Origin: Cyclina sinensis
Taxonomy: Eukaryota; Mollusca; Bivalvia; Venerida; Veneridae
Assembly (NCBI GenBank): GCA_012932295.1
Contig: JAAONU010000001.1
Span: 59,059,693 to 59,123,692, forward strand
Direction of reading: 5' to 3'
Length of the DNA: 64,000 bases
Of the stretch, positions 56,901 to 60,974 are shown in pieces (position 1 is the stretch's first letter; the number at the start of each line of letters is the position of its first letter). The position numbers and the translations under genes were made by a program. The notes below the pieces were generated by a model, which worked only from the letters and a program-made list of their open reading frames with translations, was not told the origin of the DNA and searched no databases.

Positions 56901-59628
56901 ACTTGTATTTTTACAGACAACGGAGCGAGCCATAAAAATGCTGGATCACATTTATCCTTATGAGACCCACAAGATAGGTATCATATATGTTGGCCCAAAT
57001 GAGGTAACTATTTCATTTACCTTTCCTGTTTAGAAAGCATTTTAGTCATGACCTTGGTGTTAGCAGGTGATCAGTTATGTAAAAAAATTGATGTCTTTTA
57101 AGAAATCATTTGTATGAACATACCTTCCTGTTTTGCCCCAAAATTGTCTTATATTTAGCATAAAGAGACCATATTCTGTACTTCCTTTGGGTTTGGAAAA
57201 AAAAGTCTGACTGTTTCTGACGATTGCCACTGGAGACCACCAGGCACACCTAAGCATGTTGGTGAGCAGGGATATATAACTTCTTGGTGACCTCAGGGTT
57301 GTAAGGAAGACATTTACAACTGTTATTTACTCTTAATTAAGTTTCTCAACATCATGTAACCTAAACACAATTTAGTGAATTTGTTAAAAAGCTTTGTCTC
57401 TTCTGTTAAAATCCTTATCAAGGGAAAATGAGAGATTTGTTTTTCTTGAAAAAAGGACCGAACAGTTCAGTGAAGCTTTTGTCAAACAGTATCTGTAGTA
57501 TTGTCATGAGGTAGGATTGGAGTATCTGACTCATAGGCTGCTTGTTAGGTATTCAGATCATTGCATTTGACTATAAGTTTCAAAATCTCTCTTATTTTAT
57601 AAATAATTTAACTCTCTCTTTGTTTATACAGTAACTTTTGCCTGTTTTCTAGGCCAAAGATGAGAAGGCAATTTTGTCTAACCAGTATGGTAGTGACCGC
57701 TATATGAAGTTCATCCAGTCACTAGGGACCTTGTTTCGTCTGAAGGATTGTGATCCTAAAAGGGTTTACCTAGGTGGCCTTGACATAAAGGGCAATGATG
57801 GAGAATTCTCATATGGATGGCAGGATGAGTCAACTCAGTGTAAGTTCGGATGTTTTTTTCAAACTAACTGTTAAATTGAATTTTATTATGGTCAGATCTA
57901 ATGATGCATGTAAATGTCTTTTAAGATAATTAAGAAATATTGAATGAAAATGAAATTTATGATGCAAATATGCTTTAGATGCTTAACTAGATACATGCTA
58001 TACTTCTTTTGGAAGTTTACTTTATAGTGAATTAAATCTGTGAAGTTCTTTGTTATATGTCCTTTGGTTTTGAAAGAGATAATTACTCTCTGTGGTAGGC
58101 TAGATTACATAAACTTGCAATATCTTGCGGTATCGTTAGCTTTTCAACTACCACAGAATAATGAAAAATGTAACAAACTGTTGTAATGAAACTTGGATTT
58201 TGCTTTTGGGGTCACTGTGCTCAGGGGCCCTTTCACTGTTACAAAAATAAATTTTGGGTTAAGGTAACATTACTTCATTACATCACTTGGGATTGCTTTT
58301 GTTGTTCATGGGTCACTCAGTGCTACAAGAAATTTTTGATTTCCACTCAATATCTAAGTTCCTCTTTGCCTATTGCAACCACAGCTGATAGCTTATAGCA
58401 AGACTGTATTGCATTTTGGGCCTGGGATCAAAATATGACTTGGTGTTACTATTTAATAGTTTTTTGGTTTCTGCTCAATATTTTAGATAACAACAGGCCT
58501 ATTGTATTAAGACTTGATAATAAGGAAGCACATATCTTACTGTTGGGATCACTCAGGTCAAGGGTTAGCATAATAAGACCTTGCCTGGATTGCTTTTGGA
58601 GTTACTTGGGTCAAGGGTCAGTCACTTTTTCTAAAAAATTGATTTTTGGTTTCTGCTCAGTAAATAAATTTCCACTTGGCATATTCCTTTAGATATTTTT
58701 TTGAATCATACCATGTATCATTTCTTTACTTAGGATCACTGGGGTCAAGGTGAAGGACACCAAACATTTTTTACCATTTTATGGAAATAAATCAGTTGAA
58801 CTTAAAAATTTAGCAGTCCTTAATATGACACTTAGGAAATGTTATTGCCTAAATAGTTGATAATGTTGAATACCTGGTTTTGTAACATTGCCATGTTTTT
58901 TTCTCCAGTGATATTCCACATTGCCACATTGATGCCAAACAAAGAATCTGATCCCAATTGCAATGCAAAGAAACTGCACATTGGTAATGACTATGTTACA
59001 GTCGTCTATAATGATAGTGGTGAAGAATATAAAATTGGGGTCATTAAGGTAAGTCATAGTTTTCAGATTTAGTTGACATGGGGACTACATGGGTTAAAGT
59101 AGTAATGGTTGCCAACTTGAGAAACATTAGTAGGTAAATTGCCTACATAATACAGAACAAAGGGAAATCTTAATCACTCAGAAAAGAGCTCAGTTGTAGA
59201 GATAATTTTAAAAAGGGTTTTAAAATGTAGAGAGAAAAGTTTATTGATTTGAACTGTTCTGAAATATTATCTCATTTCAGACATTTATTCTGATTTTGTA
59301 TGACATGGCTGTATGATCAGAAATGATTATAACCTATGACCTTGACTTTTTATTTTAACATTATCATAAACAGTTATTGAGAGCCATCTTGTGGGTACAT
59401 GCATTTTTTTACGTCATTAGTCCTCATCTAGTTTTACTGCGATAATGTATTTGTATGTTACAATTTGACTCAAGTTGAGAATGGTTTTAAAGGATTTTGA
59501 AGCTTTGTGACAACAATTGATGCACAAAAGCATATTTTATTTTTGACAGGGTCAGTTCAACTATGTGAACATTGTTATCAAACCACTTGACTACGAAAGT
59601 AATGCAGTGACTCTTCAAGCCAAAGAAG
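14854..59628 (+). CDS. TSC2: TSC2 (tuberin), GTPase-activating subunit of the TSC complex (partial, 36 coding exons visible)
   Basis: Tuberin pairs with hamartin (TSC1) at lysosomal membranes and stimulates GTP hydrolysis by Rheb, switching off mTORC1. Thirty-six exons join in consistent phase, save one lost base in exon 32, to give about 1708 residues against 1807 in human. Visible blocks: N-terminal [16 protein letters not shown]-type helices ([65 protein letters not shown]), the Akt-type site RVRSGS (near residue 960, equivalent to human S939), [19 protein letters not shown], a low-complexity Ser-rich linker, the Akt-type site RHRGHT (equivalent to T1462) and the RapGAP domain ([74 protein letters not shown]). 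HIGND carries the catalytic asparagine of the family, near residue 1662. The last roughly 100 residues lie beyond the window. Confidence 0.97.
15891..16733. mobile_element. TIR DNA transposon (non-autonomous) in TSC2 intron 1
   Basis: The left terminus TACAGTACGTGCCAGGAGGA (15891-15910) is repeated inverted at the right end (16710-16733), about 24 bases with few mismatches. The ends carry TA, compatible with a TA target as in Tc1/mariner-type elements, though this is not proven. Its CpG-rich left part contains several CGTCGCGGAC-like words. The right two thirds match the truncated copy at 7263-7782. No transposase frame was found. Confidence 0.75.
17292..18262 (+). repeat. Intron 1 interspersed repeats ending in TTCTTGTTT
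   Basis: 17292-17840 opens with TTATGCCCCCTTTTATGCC and carries about three degenerate copies of a TTGACTGATTTTxxCAGGA word; a run of at least 18 T lies within it near 17566. At 17849 a second block begins GAAGGGAGGCATATGG, includes a duplicated ACATTGGCCATAACTTCCTT-type segment, and ends near GACGGTTCTTGTTTT (18247-18261). Such ends recur in this gene's introns. The rest of intron 1 (14986-15890, 16734-17291, 18263-19016) shows nothing I recognise. Confidence 0.55.
19017..19103 (+). CDS. TSC2: TSC2 coding exon 2
   Basis: Acceptor TTTCAG|GATATT, donor GAG|GTACTT, 29 codons, phase 0. Encodes [20 protein letters not shown] then VVLKKHLEE, aligning with human CGLNNRIRMIGQICE. Intron 2 (19104-21170) is about 2 kb of AT-rich sequence in which I see no clear repeat or gene. 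Confidence 0.9.
21171..21281 (+). CDS. TSC2: TSC2 coding exon 3
   Basis: Acceptor ATACAG|AATGCC, donor GGACAG|GTAATA, 37 codons, phase 0. Encodes [20 protein letters not shown] then [17 protein letters not shown], aligning with human [20 protein letters not shown]. Confidence 0.92.
21489..21618. repeat. Foldback (palindromic) element in intron 3
   Basis: The left arm GGTTAGTGTCTTAATATGAG and the right arm (inverted, GGTTAGTGTCTTAATTGAGA) pair over about 50 bases around a loop of about 30 bases. It is a MITE-like hairpin without coding capacity. Confidence 0.85.
22112..22380 (+). repeat. 54-bp minisatellite, five units, just before exon 4
   Basis: The unit contains AAACATTTATGATTTAGATC, TTTGTTCTCAG and GGCAGTGATATAGATA. 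Five units lie nearly identical in tandem, the last ending about 25 bases before the exon 4 acceptor. Each unit carries TTTGTTCTCAG, a good 3' splice-site core. Because 54 is a multiple of 3, an 80-codon repeat open frame appears on the minus strand; I regard it as an artefact. Confidence 0.95.
22406..22485 (+). CDS. TSC2: TSC2 coding exon 4
   Basis: Acceptor ATTGCAG|TACAAC, donor GAGAA|GTATGT, leaves in phase 2. Encodes [20 protein letters not shown] then RENIDE, aligning with human GVLRALFFKVIKDY. Intron 4 (22486-22840) holds nothing I recognise. Confidence 0.9.
22841..22905 (+). CDS. TSC2: TSC2 coding exon 5
   Basis: Acceptor TTTCAG|ACTGAC, donor GCAG|GTAAAA, phase 2 to 1. Encodes [22 protein letters not shown] in frame (human [20 protein letters not shown]). 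Intron 5 (22906-23304) holds nothing I recognise. Confidence 0.93.
23305..23437 (+). CDS. TSC2: TSC2 coding exon 6
   Basis: Acceptor ATACAG|GTCCCT, donor GTCAA|GTAAGA, phase 1 to 2. Encodes [20 protein letters not shown] then [20 protein letters not shown], matching human LVLVNLVKFNSCYLDEYIA. Intron 6 (23438-23786) shows nothing I recognise. Confidence 0.95.
23787..23850 (+). CDS. TSC2: TSC2 coding exon 7
   Basis: Acceptor TTTCAG|ACAGAT, donor ATAAAG|GTGAGG, returns to phase 0. Encodes [20 protein letters not shown], aligning with human MVQMICLLCVRTASSVDIE. Intron 7 (23851-24329) shows nothing I recognise. Confidence 0.92.
24330..24455 (+). CDS. TSC2: TSC2 coding exon 8
   Basis: Acceptor TTTCAG|TTGAGC, donor TGGGAG|GTAAAT, 42 codons, phase 0. 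Encodes [20 protein letters not shown] then [20 protein letters not shown], matching human LQVLDAVVCYNCLPAESL and TLCRTINVKELCEPCW. Confidence 0.95.
24728..25272 (+). mobile_element. Modular intronic element abutting the exon 9 acceptor
   Basis: The head TTAGCTCATCTGACCAAAGG folds on itself (TCTGACC...GGTCAGA). The tail CAGGTGAGTGACC is followed by the hairpin GGACCATTTGGTCC and CTCTTGTTTT, ending three or four bases before the exon 9 AG. Head (AGCTCAtCTG) and tail (CAGGTGAGt) are mutually inverted. Short inverted subterminal repeats plus a 3' hairpin recall Helentron-derived HINE elements of molluscs; that assignment is inference. Confidence 0.6.
25276..25349 (+). CDS. TSC2: TSC2 coding exon 9
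   Basis: Acceptor TGTTTTACAG|TTAATG, donor CAGG|GTATGT, leaves in phase 2. Encodes [20 protein letters not shown] then MLQSG, almost identical to human [20 protein letters not shown]. The polypyrimidine tract is provided by the 3' end of the repeat that precedes it. Confidence 0.97.
25753..28780 (+). mobile_element. Modular intronic element in intron 9, interrupted by another insertion
   Basis: The head at 25753 (GTTAGCTCACCTGACCAAAG) and the tail at 28742-28780 (CAGGTGAGCGACACAGGACC, hairpin GGACCATTTGGTCC, then TTTTGTT) match the element at 24728. From about 27040 to 28250 the core is a degenerate tandem of units with AAATCATGGCCC, GGTCACTTGATTTTACATAG-like words and TCTTGTCAGAAACCACAAGG; it is related to the core at 47600-48790. 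Both this element and the one at 24728 share GGATGGGGTAxGAAGGT near the 3' part. A foreign block about 25926-27030 splits it. Confidence 0.6.
26858..27026. repeat. Foldback element nested in intron 9 repeat
   Basis: Long palindrome: arms of about 80 bases read AATAATAAGTATCCAG, TTTATCGTAGAATAACCCAC and GTTCTTATGCG, repeated inverted to 27026, with GGCCTACGGCC at the centre. The preceding 25926-26857 contains CGGGGTTATTCTGCAGTATA, which may belong to the same insertion, and no gene. Confidence 0.85.
28836..28962 (+). CDS. TSC2: TSC2 coding exon 10
   Basis: Acceptor TTTCAG|GAAAGT, donor CTTCAT|GTAGGT, phase 2 to 0. Encodes [20 protein letters not shown] then [20 protein letters not shown], matching human APLLRGAVFFVGMALWG and SVLPSF. 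Intron 10 (28963-29634) shows nothing I recognise. Confidence 0.96.
29635..29778 (+). CDS. TSC2: TSC2 coding exon 11
   Basis: Acceptor TTTCAG|GTGTTG, donor CTCGAT|GTATGT, 48 codons, phase 0. Encodes [20 protein letters not shown] then [20 protein letters not shown], aligning with human [20 protein letters not shown]. Intron 11 (29779-30879) contains a tRNA-like relic at 30636-30712 and a 74-nt pseudo-exon that I rejected. Confidence 0.95.
30636..30712 (+). repeat. tRNA-derived SINE relic in intron 11
   Basis: CCACAGTGGTTCAGGTTGCT resembles an A box, and GCATGGGTTTGAATCCTG about 30 bases later is a good B box. Only the tRNA-like head is clear. Confidence 0.5.
30880..31029 (+). CDS. TSC2: TSC2 coding exon 12
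   Basis: Acceptor TTTATAG|GCTGCC, donor CGACCG|GTATGT, 50 codons, phase 0. Encodes [20 protein letters not shown] then [20 protein letters not shown], aligning with human [20 protein letters not shown]. Confidence 0.94.
31081..31700 (+). repeat. Tandem-core repeat in intron 12
   Basis: Opens near GGGAGGGGTATACAG and continues with three or four degenerate units of about 150 bases, each carrying GCCATGAAACTTTCTAAGAA, a CACCTGGGTxTxTTGA word and GCAAATTTATTGGAGAT. It starts about 50 bases after exon 12. The tail of the element is not clear. 31700-32880 holds nothing I can name. Confidence 0.6.
32900..33336. repeat. TIR element with AAAAAGTGCTT repeats in intron 12
   Basis: The left end GGGTTCGCACAG is repeated inverted at the right (GGGTTCATACAG read on the other strand). 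Inside, AAAAAGTGCTTGAATTT-like words recur. No coding capacity. Confidence 0.6.
33428..33868. mobile_element. TIR element with TTAA ends in intron 12
   Basis: The left end TTAAAGAGGCTGTACTCCAG is repeated inverted at 33846-33868 (TTAAAGGGGCTGTGCTCCAG), with two mismatches in these 20 bases. TTAA at both ends suggests a piggyBac-type target. Inside, at 33565-33645 on the minus strand, GAGTTCAAATCAGG looks like a tRNA B box, so a SINE-like piece may be embedded. Confidence 0.65.
34121..34620 (+). repeat. Degenerate GGTCAAGGTCACAC repeat in intron 12
   Basis: Begins near TTGTATGCCCCCTTTCAAAT and contains units with TTCACCATCATGAGAC, and AAGGTCACACxTAGAGGTCA twice. It resembles the cores of the other intronic elements, but neither tail nor hairpin is clear. 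Confidence 0.5.
34942..35045 (+). CDS. TSC2: TSC2 coding exon 13
   Basis: Acceptor CTTTAAAG|GAGAGC (weak pyrimidine tract), donor TTCAG|GTGAGT, leaves in phase 2. Encodes [20 protein letters not shown] then [14 protein letters not shown], aligning with human [20 protein letters not shown] and GWIQNLQALMERFF. Intron 13 (35046-35376) is plain. Confidence 0.92.
35377..35458 (+). CDS. TSC2: TSC2 coding exon 14
   Basis: Acceptor TTTTAG|AACTGA, donor TATGAG|GTAAGT, returns to phase 0. Encodes [20 protein letters not shown] then INKHSYE, nearly the human [20 protein letters not shown]. Intron 14 (35459-36038) shows nothing I recognise. Confidence 0.96.
36039..36194 (+). CDS. TSC2: TSC2 coding exon 15
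   Basis: Acceptor TTACAG|GATGAT, donor GAGAAA|GTAAGT, 52 codons, phase 0. Encodes [40 protein letters not shown] and [10 protein letters not shown]. Intron 15 (36195-36673) carries a weak tRNA-like trace at about 36320-36410 (TCAAGTGGTCAAGTC), too eroded to call. Confidence 0.95.
36674..36805 (+). CDS. TSC2: TSC2 coding exon 16
   Basis: Acceptor TTACAG|ATTGTG, donor TTCAAG|GTACAG, 44 codons, phase 0. Encodes [20 protein letters not shown] then [16 protein letters not shown], aligning with human LEDVKTAVLGLLVILQ. Intron 16 (36806-37107) is plain. Confidence 0.92.
37108..37236 (+). CDS. TSC2: TSC2 coding exon 17
   Basis: Acceptor CTGCAG|ACAAAG, donor AAATGT|GTAAGT, 43 codons, phase 0. Encodes [20 protein letters not shown] then [20 protein letters not shown], aligning with human [20 protein letters not shown]. 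Confidence 0.94.
37376..39188 (+). mobile_element. Modular intronic element with about eleven 145-bp core units (intron 17)
   Basis: The head TTAGCTCACCTGTCATGTAG pairs with itself (CTCACCTGTCA / TGACAGAGTGAG) and is followed by CCGTCCGTCCGTCC. The core has tandem units carrying TTAACACTCTAGAGGCTAC, TCCAAATATCCTGGAAATTT and GTCAGAAAGGTTG; CTAGGTC words at 37571, 37716 and 37861 give the period. The tail CTCAGGTGAGCGATACAAGG, GGCCATCATGACC and CTCTTGTTTT ends it. Head and tail words are inverted copies. HINE-like by structure. Confidence 0.7.
39649..40441 (+). mobile_element. Second modular element in intron 17 (GGGGCATACATG tail)
   Basis: The head ATTATGCCCCTGC and the tail GAGGGGCATACATG are inverted to each other; the tail continues TTTCACACACATCTCTGTTT. 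The core holds four or five degenerate units of about 120-145 bases with CTTTGGCCTACAGTC, GGTTGGTCATGACTGGTAGA and CCCCTATTGATTTTGAG. The remaining parts of intron 17 show nothing else. Confidence 0.65.
40791..40900 (+). CDS. TSC2: TSC2 coding exon 18
   Basis: Acceptor TTCCAG|ATTATA, donor GATAT|GTAAGT, leaves in phase 2. Encodes [20 protein letters not shown] then [12 protein letters not shown], aligning with human LLLLRADSLHRLGLP and RFSPYCVCDYM. Intron 18 (40901-41216) is plain. Confidence 0.94.
41217..41337 (+). CDS. TSC2: TSC2 coding exon 19
   Basis: Acceptor TTCCAG|GTGTGA, donor GAGATT|GTAAGT, returns to phase 0. Encodes [19 protein letters not shown] then [20 protein letters not shown]. 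The Pro/Ser-rich part corresponds to the variable human SGPLSPPTGPPG loop. Confidence 0.92.
41504..41629 (+). CDS. TSC2: TSC2 coding exon 20
   Basis: Acceptor TTTCAG|GAAAAA, donor GCCATG|GTGAGT, 42 codons, phase 0. Encodes [20 protein letters not shown] then [15 protein letters not shown], aligning with human ESDWKVLKLVLGRLPESL and VDQLCSALCSML. Neighbouring introns are under 300 bases. Confidence 0.95.
41907..42047 (+). CDS. TSC2: TSC2 coding exon 21
   Basis: Acceptor TCTTTAG|GTAAAT, donor AGACAG|GTATGC, 47 codons, phase 0. Encodes [20 protein letters not shown] then [17 protein letters not shown], aligning with human [20 protein letters not shown]. Intron 21 (42048-42422) shows nothing I recognise. 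Confidence 0.95.
42423..42612 (+). CDS. TSC2: TSC2 coding exon 22
   Basis: Acceptor TTTACAG|AGAGAG, donor TCCA|GTAAGA, leaves in phase 1. Encodes [40 protein letters not shown], and [19 protein letters not shown], aligning with human HISATASMAVPLLEFLS. The acceptor sits in an AGAGAGAG run, but only the first AG keeps the frame. Confidence 0.95.
43090..44085 (+). repeat. 41-bp minisatellite of about 24 units in intron 22
   Basis: The unit reads GAATTGTTGCAAGAAGCCTT, then ATTCCCTTAAAAAGGTCATG. Period 41 is fixed by GGTCA at 43136, 43177 and 43218. Units are nearly identical to about 43500 and diverge toward 44085. The remainder of intron 22 (42613-43089 and 44248-44967) has no further clear feature. 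Confidence 0.95.
44096..44247. repeat. Foldback element in intron 22
   Basis: Near-perfect palindrome with arms of about 70 bases: TTTGTTTGTTTTTGTGGAAG, TTTATTTCATCGAGTGAAC and ATATGTGATATTTTCA repeat inverted, with GTGGCGCAGCCAC at the centre. It directly follows the minisatellite. Confidence 0.9.
44968..45061 (+). CDS. TSC2: TSC2 coding exon 23
   Basis: Acceptor TTTCAG|GTATTG, donor TTCAA|GTAAGA, phase 1 to 2. Encodes [20 protein letters not shown] then [10 protein letters not shown], matching human [20 protein letters not shown]. Confidence 0.97.
45270..45345 (-). repeat. tRNA-like SINE relic in intron 23
   Basis: On the minus strand GGTCATGGGTTTGAATCTGG is a good B box, with a poor A box about 40 bases upstream. 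The rest of intron 23 (45062-45423) is plain. Confidence 0.4.
45424..45526 (+). CDS. TSC2: TSC2 coding exon 24
   Basis: Acceptor TTACAG|ATTCAG, donor CAGAAG|GTTTGT, returns to phase 0. Encodes [20 protein letters not shown] then [14 protein letters not shown], matching human [20 protein letters not shown]. Intron 24 (45527-45965) shows nothing I recognise. Confidence 0.97.
45966..46087 (+). CDS. TSC2: TSC2 coding exon 25 (Akt-type site)
   Basis: Acceptor TTGTAG|GGGTTG, donor AGAAG|GTGGGT, leaves in phase 2. Encodes [16 protein letters not shown] and [22 protein letters not shown] fits RxRxxS and sits where human has RARSTS around S939, the site phosphorylated by Akt. Confidence 0.92.
47342..49790 (+). 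mobile_element. Compound modular element in intron 25 with two tandem cores
   Basis: The head TTAGCTCACTTGAGCACAAA folds (GAGCACAAAGTGCTC) and is followed by CCGTCGTCCGTCCGTC. The first core (47600-48790) has about seven units of about 166 bases with GTGTGCAGCATTGTCCAGTG, AAATCATGGCTCCTGGGTC and TTTACATAGAGTTATATAGG. A 26-base C run (48814-48839) and GGAGACATATTGTTTTTGCC start a second core (to about 49690) of about 146-base units with ACAGGGACCTGTAGAGTGAA. The tail CTCAGGTGAGCGATTTAGGG, GGCCAGCATGGCC, CTCTTGTTTTT closes it. One element has probably inserted in another. Confidence 0.7.
48814..48839 (+). repeat. C homopolymer of 26 bases
   Basis: An uninterrupted run of 26 C at the junction of the two tandem cores. 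Its length should be treated as approximate, since such runs are hard to sequence. Confidence 0.9.
50606..50830 (+). repeat. tRNA-derived SINE in intron 25
   Basis: TAGTCAAGTGGTTAAAATCA is an A-box-like head and TTATGGGTTTGAGGCCCAC a B box; the body CTGAGAATAGGAGTCTAGTC follows. The rest of intron 25 (46088-47341, 49791-50605, 50831-51438) shows nothing else I can name. Confidence 0.65.
51439..51594 (+). CDS. TSC2: TSC2 coding exon 26
   Basis: Acceptor TTTTTAG|TCGGAA, donor CATAG|GTTAGT, phase 2 to 2. Encodes [20 protein letters not shown] then [20 protein letters not shown], matching human [26 protein letters not shown] is a second RxRxxS motif, close to where human has RCRSIS (S981). Confidence 0.95.
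51888..52276 (+). CDS. TSC2: TSC2 coding exon 27
   Basis: Acceptor CTGCAG|GTCTCA, donor TTAG|GTGTGT, phase 2 to 1. Starts with [20 protein letters not shown] (human [20 protein letters not shown]), then a divergent linker with CEKC (codons at 52006 and 52015), the basic SGRRRHRS (RxRxxS) and a polar Ser/Gln/Asp-rich tail. Intron 27 (52277-52579) is plain. Confidence 0.95.
52580..52737 (+). CDS. TSC2: TSC2 coding exon 28
   Basis: Acceptor TTTCTAG|GTGTGA, donor TCACAG|GTATGA, returns to phase 0. Encodes [20 protein letters not shown] then [15 protein letters not shown], aligning with human [20 protein letters not shown]. The CNCWC cluster (Cys codons at 52621, 52627, 52633) has no counterpart in the human sequence. 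Confidence 0.94.
53249..53551 (+). repeat. 32-bp minisatellite of ten units replicating the exon 29 acceptor
   Basis: The unit is TTTTCAAGGTACCTGATATC, then ACAATGCTGTTG. GTACCT starts fall at 53256, 53288, 53320, 53352, 53384, 53416, 53448, 53480, 53512 and 53544; the last is the true exon 29. Units starting at 53352, 53384 and 53416 share an A-to-G change (CACGATG). Each unit repeats TTTTCAAG|GTACCT, a usable 3' splice site that also contains a GT. 32 is not a multiple of 3. The rest of intron 28 (52738-53248) is plain. Confidence 0.97.
53544..53697 (+). CDS. TSC2: TSC2 coding exon 29
   Basis: Acceptor TTTTCAAG|GTACCT (last of ten identical-looking sites), donor ACAG|GTAATA, phase 0 to 1. 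Encodes [20 protein letters not shown] then [20 protein letters not shown]. Only the last acceptor keeps exon 28, 29 and 30 in one frame without a stop. Intron 29 (53698-54081) holds a SINE relic. Confidence 0.88.
53885..54010 (+). repeat. tRNA-derived SINE relic in intron 29
   Basis: CTTGGTTTGAATCCTGGTCT is a strong B box; the A box upstream (CTCTGTGGCCTCATTG) is degenerate. Confidence 0.45.
54082..54129 (+). CDS. TSC2: TSC2 coding exon 30 (48 nt)
   Basis: Acceptor TTTCCAG|ATCAGT, donor GCAG|GTAAAT, phase 1 to 1. Encodes [16 protein letters not shown]. It is symmetric, lies in a variable linker and could be skipped without frame loss. Intron 30 (54130-54578) shows nothing I recognise. Confidence 0.75.
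54579..54664 (+). CDS. TSC2: TSC2 coding exon 31
   Basis: Acceptor GTTGCAG|AGGTTG, donor CACCAG|GTAAGG, phase 1 to 0. Encodes [20 protein letters not shown] then TDEMSDTHQ, a Ser-rich linker segment. Intron 31 (54665-55677) has no clear repeat; it contains three degenerate TTTTGGAGGATTTGCTTCAG-like words between 54890 and 55220. Confidence 0.82.
55678..56414 (+). CDS. TSC2: TSC2 coding exon 32 (frameshifted as given)
   Basis: Acceptor TTTCTAG|GTGTCA, donor AATGAT|GTAAGT, 737 nt. Frame 0 runs through a Ser/Lys/Glu-rich linker ([32 protein letters not shown]) to DEVGDLPII and TAA at 56206. From 56199 the -1 frame reads [18 protein letters not shown] and [15 protein letters not shown], the human-like T1462 Akt site and the GAP start. 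The shift is one lost base near CCAATAAT (56197-56204); 738 nt would make the exon symmetric with its neighbours. Either an assembly indel in an A run or a real truncating allele. Confidence 0.92.
56530..56645 (-). repeat. tRNA-derived SINE relic in intron 32
   Basis: On the minus strand GGTGTAGTGGTTGAAGTGTA resembles an A box and GATCACTGGTTTGATTTCC a B box. The rest of intron 32 (56415-56916) is plain. Confidence 0.5.
56917..57003 (+). CDS. TSC2: TSC2 coding exon 33 (RapGAP)
   Basis: Acceptor TTACAG|ACAACG, donor AATGAG|GTAACT, 29 codons, phase 0. Encodes [20 protein letters not shown] then GIIYVGPNE, matching human [20 protein letters not shown]. Intron 33 (57004-57652) shows nothing I recognise. 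Confidence 0.97.
57653..57839 (+). CDS. TSC2: TSC2 coding exon 34 (RapGAP)
   Basis: Acceptor TTTCTAG|GCCAAA, donor CAGT|GTAAGT, leaves in phase 1. Encodes [40 protein letters not shown] and [13 protein letters not shown], very close to human. Intron 34 (57840-58908) holds only degenerate repeats of a GGGTCACT and TTTCTGCTCAATA kind between 58190 and 58760. Confidence 0.97.
58909..59048 (+). CDS. TSC2: TSC2 coding exon 35 (RapGAP catalytic asparagine)
   Basis: Acceptor TCTCCAG|TGATAT, donor ATTAAG|GTAAGT, returns to phase 0. Encodes [20 protein letters not shown] then [24 protein letters not shown] holds the asparagine thumb (human N1643). Intron 35 (59049-59549) shows nothing I recognise. 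Confidence 0.98.
59550..59628 (+). CDS. TSC2: TSC2 coding exon 36 (RapGAP)
   Basis: Acceptor TTGACAG|GGTCAG, donor AAAGAAG|GTAGGT, leaves in phase 1. Encodes [20 protein letters not shown] then TLQAKE, matching human [20 protein letters not shown]. 59629-60807 shows nothing else I recognise. Confidence 0.97.
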
Positions 59629-60807
59629 GTAGGTGATACAATATGTGTGACTTTTGTAAATATTGCATGATGATTCTACTTATAAACTGGGTAAAGCTGC
59701 AACATTTGTGTTACAATTAGTTAACTAATGCTTATTAACAAAGCTTATTATAAGCAATCAAGAAAGTGGGAAATTTAGATGTAAGTGGCATGTAAACAGT
59801 TAGATTTATATATAGTCTATAGATATGTACACCTGAAACTTTAATCTCTTGTCTGAAAACTGTTTCACGTCTTGCCTGTTTTGAAAGTTGTGTTGATTTA
59901 TTTAGAGGTAATTTTATTAGGACAAAATAGTTGAATAAGGTTGATCTGGTTATTATACAAAAACAACATTGAAGTGAATACCTGAGAAAACTAGAAATGT
60001 GCCAAATGTAGGAAACCAAAACTTATCTTAACTAGTATATTTTCAAACCAGAGTATTATCAGTAACAAGTTAAGCTAGACTTGTACCATTGTTTAGTATC
60101 AAATTCATATTGACCATAATTGCAGATATTCTGCAGAAAAAAAAGAAGCAGTTAATTAGATATTATGATATTGGTTACTAATCATAAAAATTTTGAACGA
60201 GCAATTTGGAATATGTAAAGGCTGTGCTAACCAGCACTGATTATTACCAAAATCTGCCTGGATTCATAATAACTATCGAAGTATGAAATTTACGTACTAG
60301 GCCATTATTTCTCATTCATTAGGATCTTAATGTTTAGGGCTAGTTTTAACATAGGTTAACTAATAGAAAAAAAGCTTCTTTGATGTTAGAAAAAAAGCAA
60401 ACAAAAAAACACACACTAAAAGACAAAGAACAAGGACATCTGAAATTAATAGGCTTATAGACAGATTTTGCTAGATTTTTTAGGTTTTTGAAATAAAGTG
60501 TATCTGCGGATCTTTAAATATTGTTATTTTCATGAAATGGAAATATATAAGATATTTTTGAATGCCACTTTTTTCACACAAAAATGAATACCTGCATGAT
60601 ATGCATCAATATGGTTACAACAGTTTAATATTGGATTAATTTTTCTATCTGCAGAATGTCCAGAATCACAAAGTTGAAAAACTTTTATAGACTGAAATAT
60701 CTACTTACACATTAAGTGTATGTGCTACATCAATACTTGGTATATCTAACTCAAAGCATATATCTTGATCAGTTATTTTTATGCACGGATGACTTTCTTT
60801 GTTACAG

Positions 60808-60834
60808 TGCCATTCCAAGAACAGGTTACTGCAG
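60808..60834 (+). CDS. TSC2: Possible 27-nt TSC2 microexon
   Basis: Acceptor TTGTTACAG|TGCCAT, donor GCAG|GTATCA, phase 1 to 1. Joined to exon 36 it would read VPFQEQVTA in frame. Size and phase allow optional inclusion. No human counterpart is obvious, so it is a candidate only. Confidence 0.35.
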
Positions 60835-60974
60835 GTATCAGTTCATTCTTTCAATTTTCCTTTTTGTATCTCATATTGCTGAAGCTTTGTAAACCTTATA
60901 CTACAATATAGATTTCAAATGATATAAAATTCATGATTGTCTTCATTCTTGAAATTGTCACTGTCCTCCTTGGC

